Notes under the pieces: model-generated
Told to the model about the DNA's origin: nothing
The model's database searches: none
Seen by the model: the letters and a program-made list of their open reading frames with translations, nothing else
NCBI GenBank assembly: GCA_934120645.1
Contig: CAKOUO010000004.1
Coordinates: 1 to 64,000, forward strand
Length of the DNA: 64,000 bases
From: an uncultured Clostridia bacterium
GTDB lineage: Bacteria > Bacillota > Clostridia > TANB77 > CAG-508
Direction of reading: 5' to 3'
In this document: positions 62,370-64,000 of the stretch, in pieces
How the letters are laid out: every line of letters begins with the position of its first letter
Numbering within the stretch: the stretch's first letter is position 1
Program-made: the position numbers and the translations under genes

Positions 62370-62996
62370 ATGAAAGAAAAAGAACTAGAAAGATTAACAA
62401 ATTTAAAACAAATAGAAAAACAATTACATGAAAAAGGATTTAATTCAATATGTGGCATAGATGAGGCTGGTAGAGGGCCTTTGGCAGGACCTGTTGTTGT
62501 TGCAGGTGTTATTATGCCAAAAGATTCTATGATTGAAGGAGTAAATGATTCTAAAAAAGTTTCTGAAAAGAAAAGAGAATTATTATACGATAAAATAATA
62601 GAAGAGGCAATTAGTTATTCTGTAGCTATAATAGGACAAGATGTAATAGATGAAATTAATATTTTAAATGCAACCAAACAAGGAGTTACAAGTGTTGTAA
62701 AAGGACTTGATGTAAGACCAGACTTGATTATTATAGATGCACTTCAACATATAGATACAGACGGAGTACCTTATGAATCTATTATAAAAGGTGATGCAAA
62801 GTGCTATTCAATAGGAGCAGCTTCAATTATTGCCAAAGTTACAAGGGATAGAATTATGAGAGAATGGGATAGTGTGTATCCTCAATATGGCTTTGCACAA
62901 CATAAAGGATATGGAACAGCAAAGCACATTGCAGCTATTAAAGAATATGGATTATGTCCTATACACAGAAGAAGTTTTACAGGACATTTTATTTAG
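62370..62996 (+). CDS. rnhB: Ribonuclease HII
   Basis: Removes ribonucleotides embedded in DNA and RNA from hybrids. 208 residues with the type 2 RNase H motifs: CGIDEAGRGPLAGPVVVAG (Asp, Glu and Gly-Arg-Gly), NDSKKVSEKKRE, IDALQ with the later catalytic Asp in KGDAKCYSIGAASIIAKVTRD, and HKGYGTAKH. An N-terminal helical segment of about 25 residues precedes the catalytic core. The gene for pyrimidine-nucleoside phosphorylase follows 8 bases later. Confidence 0.96.
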   Translation: MKEKELERLTNLKQIEKQLHEKGFNSICGIDEAGRGPLAGPVVVAGVIMPKDSMIEGVNDSKKVSEKKRELLYDKIIEEAISYSVAIIGQDVIDEINILNATKQGVTSVVKGLDVRPDLIIIDALQHIDTDGVPYESIIKGDAKCYSIGAASIIAKVTRDRIMREWDSVYPQYGFAQHKGYGTAKHIAAIKEYGLCPIHRRSFTGHFI

Positions 62997-63004
62997 GAGA
63001 GAAT

Positions 63005-64000
63005 ATGAATATTTTAGAAATAATTGAAAAAAAGAGAGATGGACAAGAATTAAGCAAAAAAGAAATAGAATACTTTGTTAATGGATATGTAAGTGGCGAG
63101 GTAGCTGATTATCAAGCTGCAGCTTTAGTAATGGCAATATTTTTAAATGGAATGACAAAACAAGAAACAACAAATTTAACACTAAGTATGGCAAATTCAG
63201 GAGAAATATTAGATTTAACAAATTTAAACAAAACAATAGTAGATAAACATTCAACAGGAGGAGTTGGAGATAAAGTATCAATATGTTTATTACCATTAGT
63301 AGCATCACTTGGTGTACCAGTTGCTAAAATGTCTGGAAGAGGATTAGGGTTTACAGGTGGAACAGTTGATAAATTAGAATCAATACCAGGTTATAAAACT
63401 AATATAGATATTCACAGTTTTGTAAAAAATGTGGAAAACATTGGTATAAGCATGATATCACAGACAATGAATTTAGCACCAGCTGATAAAAAATTATATG
63501 CTTTAAGAGATAGTATATCTTGTGTTGAAAGTATTCCACTTATAGCTTCAAGTATAATGAGTAAAAAAATTGCTAGTGGAGCAGATAAGATAGTATTAGA
63601 TGTGACTGTAGGTAAAGGTGCTTTTATGAAAACTCTTAATAAGGCAGAGATTCTTGCAAATGAAATGATTGAAATAGGAAAATTAGCCAACAGACAAACA
63701 GTATGTATTTTAACAAATATGGAGGAACCTTTGGGACATGCTGTTGGAAATAACCTAGAAGTAATAGAAGCAATTAAATTTTTAAAAGGGGATATGCCAG
63801 AGGACTTAAAAGATGTTGTTTTTGAGCTAGGTGCATATATGATAAAACTAGCAGGTGTAAATGAGGATTTACAAGAAAATAAAAAAATGATGTTAGATAA
63901 TATAAAAAATGGAAGAGCTTTTGAAAAGTTTAAAGAATTAGTTAAAAATCAATCTGGAGATATTACATATTTAGATGATGTTGAAAAATTTGATAAAGCA
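63005..64000 (+). CDS. pdp: Pyrimidine-nucleoside phosphorylase (3' truncated by the window)
   Basis: Cleaves thymidine, deoxyuridine or uridine with phosphate to base and pentose-1-phosphate for salvage. 332 codons are present without a stop; the complete family length is about 430. Motifs are clear: NGYVSGEVADYQAAALVMAI, the signature DKHSTGGVGDKVSI (phosphate site), VAKMSGRGLGFTGGTVDKLE, and YALRDSISCVESIPLIASSIMSKK (substrate pocket). DeoA (thymidine phosphorylase) is the alternative name; Firmicutes normally have the broader Pdp type. It follows rnhB with an 8-base gap. Confidence 0.94.
   Translation, partial: MNILEIIEKKRDGQELSKKEIEYFVNGYVSGEVADYQAAALVMAIFLNGMTKQETTNLTLSMANSGEILDLTNLNKTIVDKHSTGGVGDKVSICLLPLVASLGVPVAKMSGRGLGFTGGTVDKLESIPGYKTNIDIHSFVKNVENIGISMISQTMNLAPADKKLYALRDSISCVESIPLIASSIMSKKIASGADKIVLDVTVGKGAFMKTLNKAEILANEMIEIGKLANRQTVCILTNMEEPLGHAVGNNLEVIEAIKFLKGDMPEDLKDVVFELGAYMIKLAGVNEDLQENKKMMLDNIKNGRAFEKFKELVKNQSGDITYLDDVEKFDKA

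Noticed and set aside
1..64000. tRNA or rRNA genes, prophage or insertion sequences
   Set aside because: No cloverleaf-like GC-rich segments, rRNA cores, integrases or transposases were seen on either strand.

Overview
The window looks like ordinary chromosomal backbone of a very AT-rich, low-GC Gram-positive anaerobe of the class Clostridia, probably an uncultured gut lineage. Support comes from a division and cell-wall (dcw) cluster in Firmicutes order, a SpoVD-type PASTA penicillin-binding protein, CwlD-like and BofC-like proteins, pyruvate formate-lyase beside a four-subunit pyruvate:ferredoxin oxidoreductase, and strongly A/T-ending codons. No tRNA, rRNA, CRISPR array, prophage or insertion sequence was seen. 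The species cannot be named from this sequence alone.

Layout. 1-2.4 kb: end of tuf, then plsX and acpP. 2.4-9.3 kb: a D,D-carboxypeptidase, a 1426-residue thioester-domain adhesin and a membrane-anchored Ig-like protein. 9.4-13.5 kb: a receiver-GGDEF protein, a GNAT acetyltransferase, a CwlD-like amidase with a polysaccharide deacetylase, and a double OB-fold protein. 13.6-20.8 kb: a polytopic membrane protein, lspA, two pseudouridine synthases, a pilin-like protein, an S1-domain protein and a winged-helix protein. 20.9-23.9 kb (minus strand): pflB-pflA. 24-36.3 kb: the dcw cluster (mraZ, rsmH, ftsL, spoVD, murE, mraY, ftsW, murG), then a histidine kinase, signal peptidase and holB. 36.4-40.6 kb: ricT, a ferredoxin, and the porCDAB operon on the minus strand. 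40.8-48.7 kb: a transglutaminase-like protein, an XRE regulator, two tandem near-duplicate pilin-like surface genes and an NMT1-type ABC transporter. 48.8-57 kb: rpiB, a WecA-rubredoxin fusion, hslO, ppaC, an NlpC/P60 hydrolase, comEC and a bofC-like gene. 57-64 kb: pgsA, clpE and htrA (minus strand), a small pilin-like gene, rnhB and the start of a pyrimidine-nucleoside phosphorylase gene.

Main discovery. Five otherwise normal genes are each broken by apparent +1 frameshifts, six in total: a polysaccharide deacetylase, ftsW, a pilin-like gene, an ABC permease, and comEC twice. All six breaks share one signature. The zero-frame codon at the break is CGG, and skipping its C (reading CGGA or CGGT as GGA or GGT, glycine) restores the conserved family sequence. 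Reading both strands by eye, I found no other in-frame CGG codon in any intact gene of the window, although the trinucleotide occurs dozens of times across codon boundaries. The simplest biological reading is that CGG has no cognate arginine tRNA here and is decoded by a +1 shift, or as a four-base glycine codon, so that a C inserted before GGN is tolerated. A systematic sequencing or assembly artefact is the main alternative; reads and the genome's tRNA set would decide.

How the genes fit together. Most of the window is growth machinery: peptidoglycan precursor synthesis and polymerisation, envelope hydrolases, lipid and protein export functions, and anaerobic pyruvate metabolism by two parallel routes. 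A second theme is the cell surface: a probable covalent host adhesin and four proteins with class III-like pilin N-termini.
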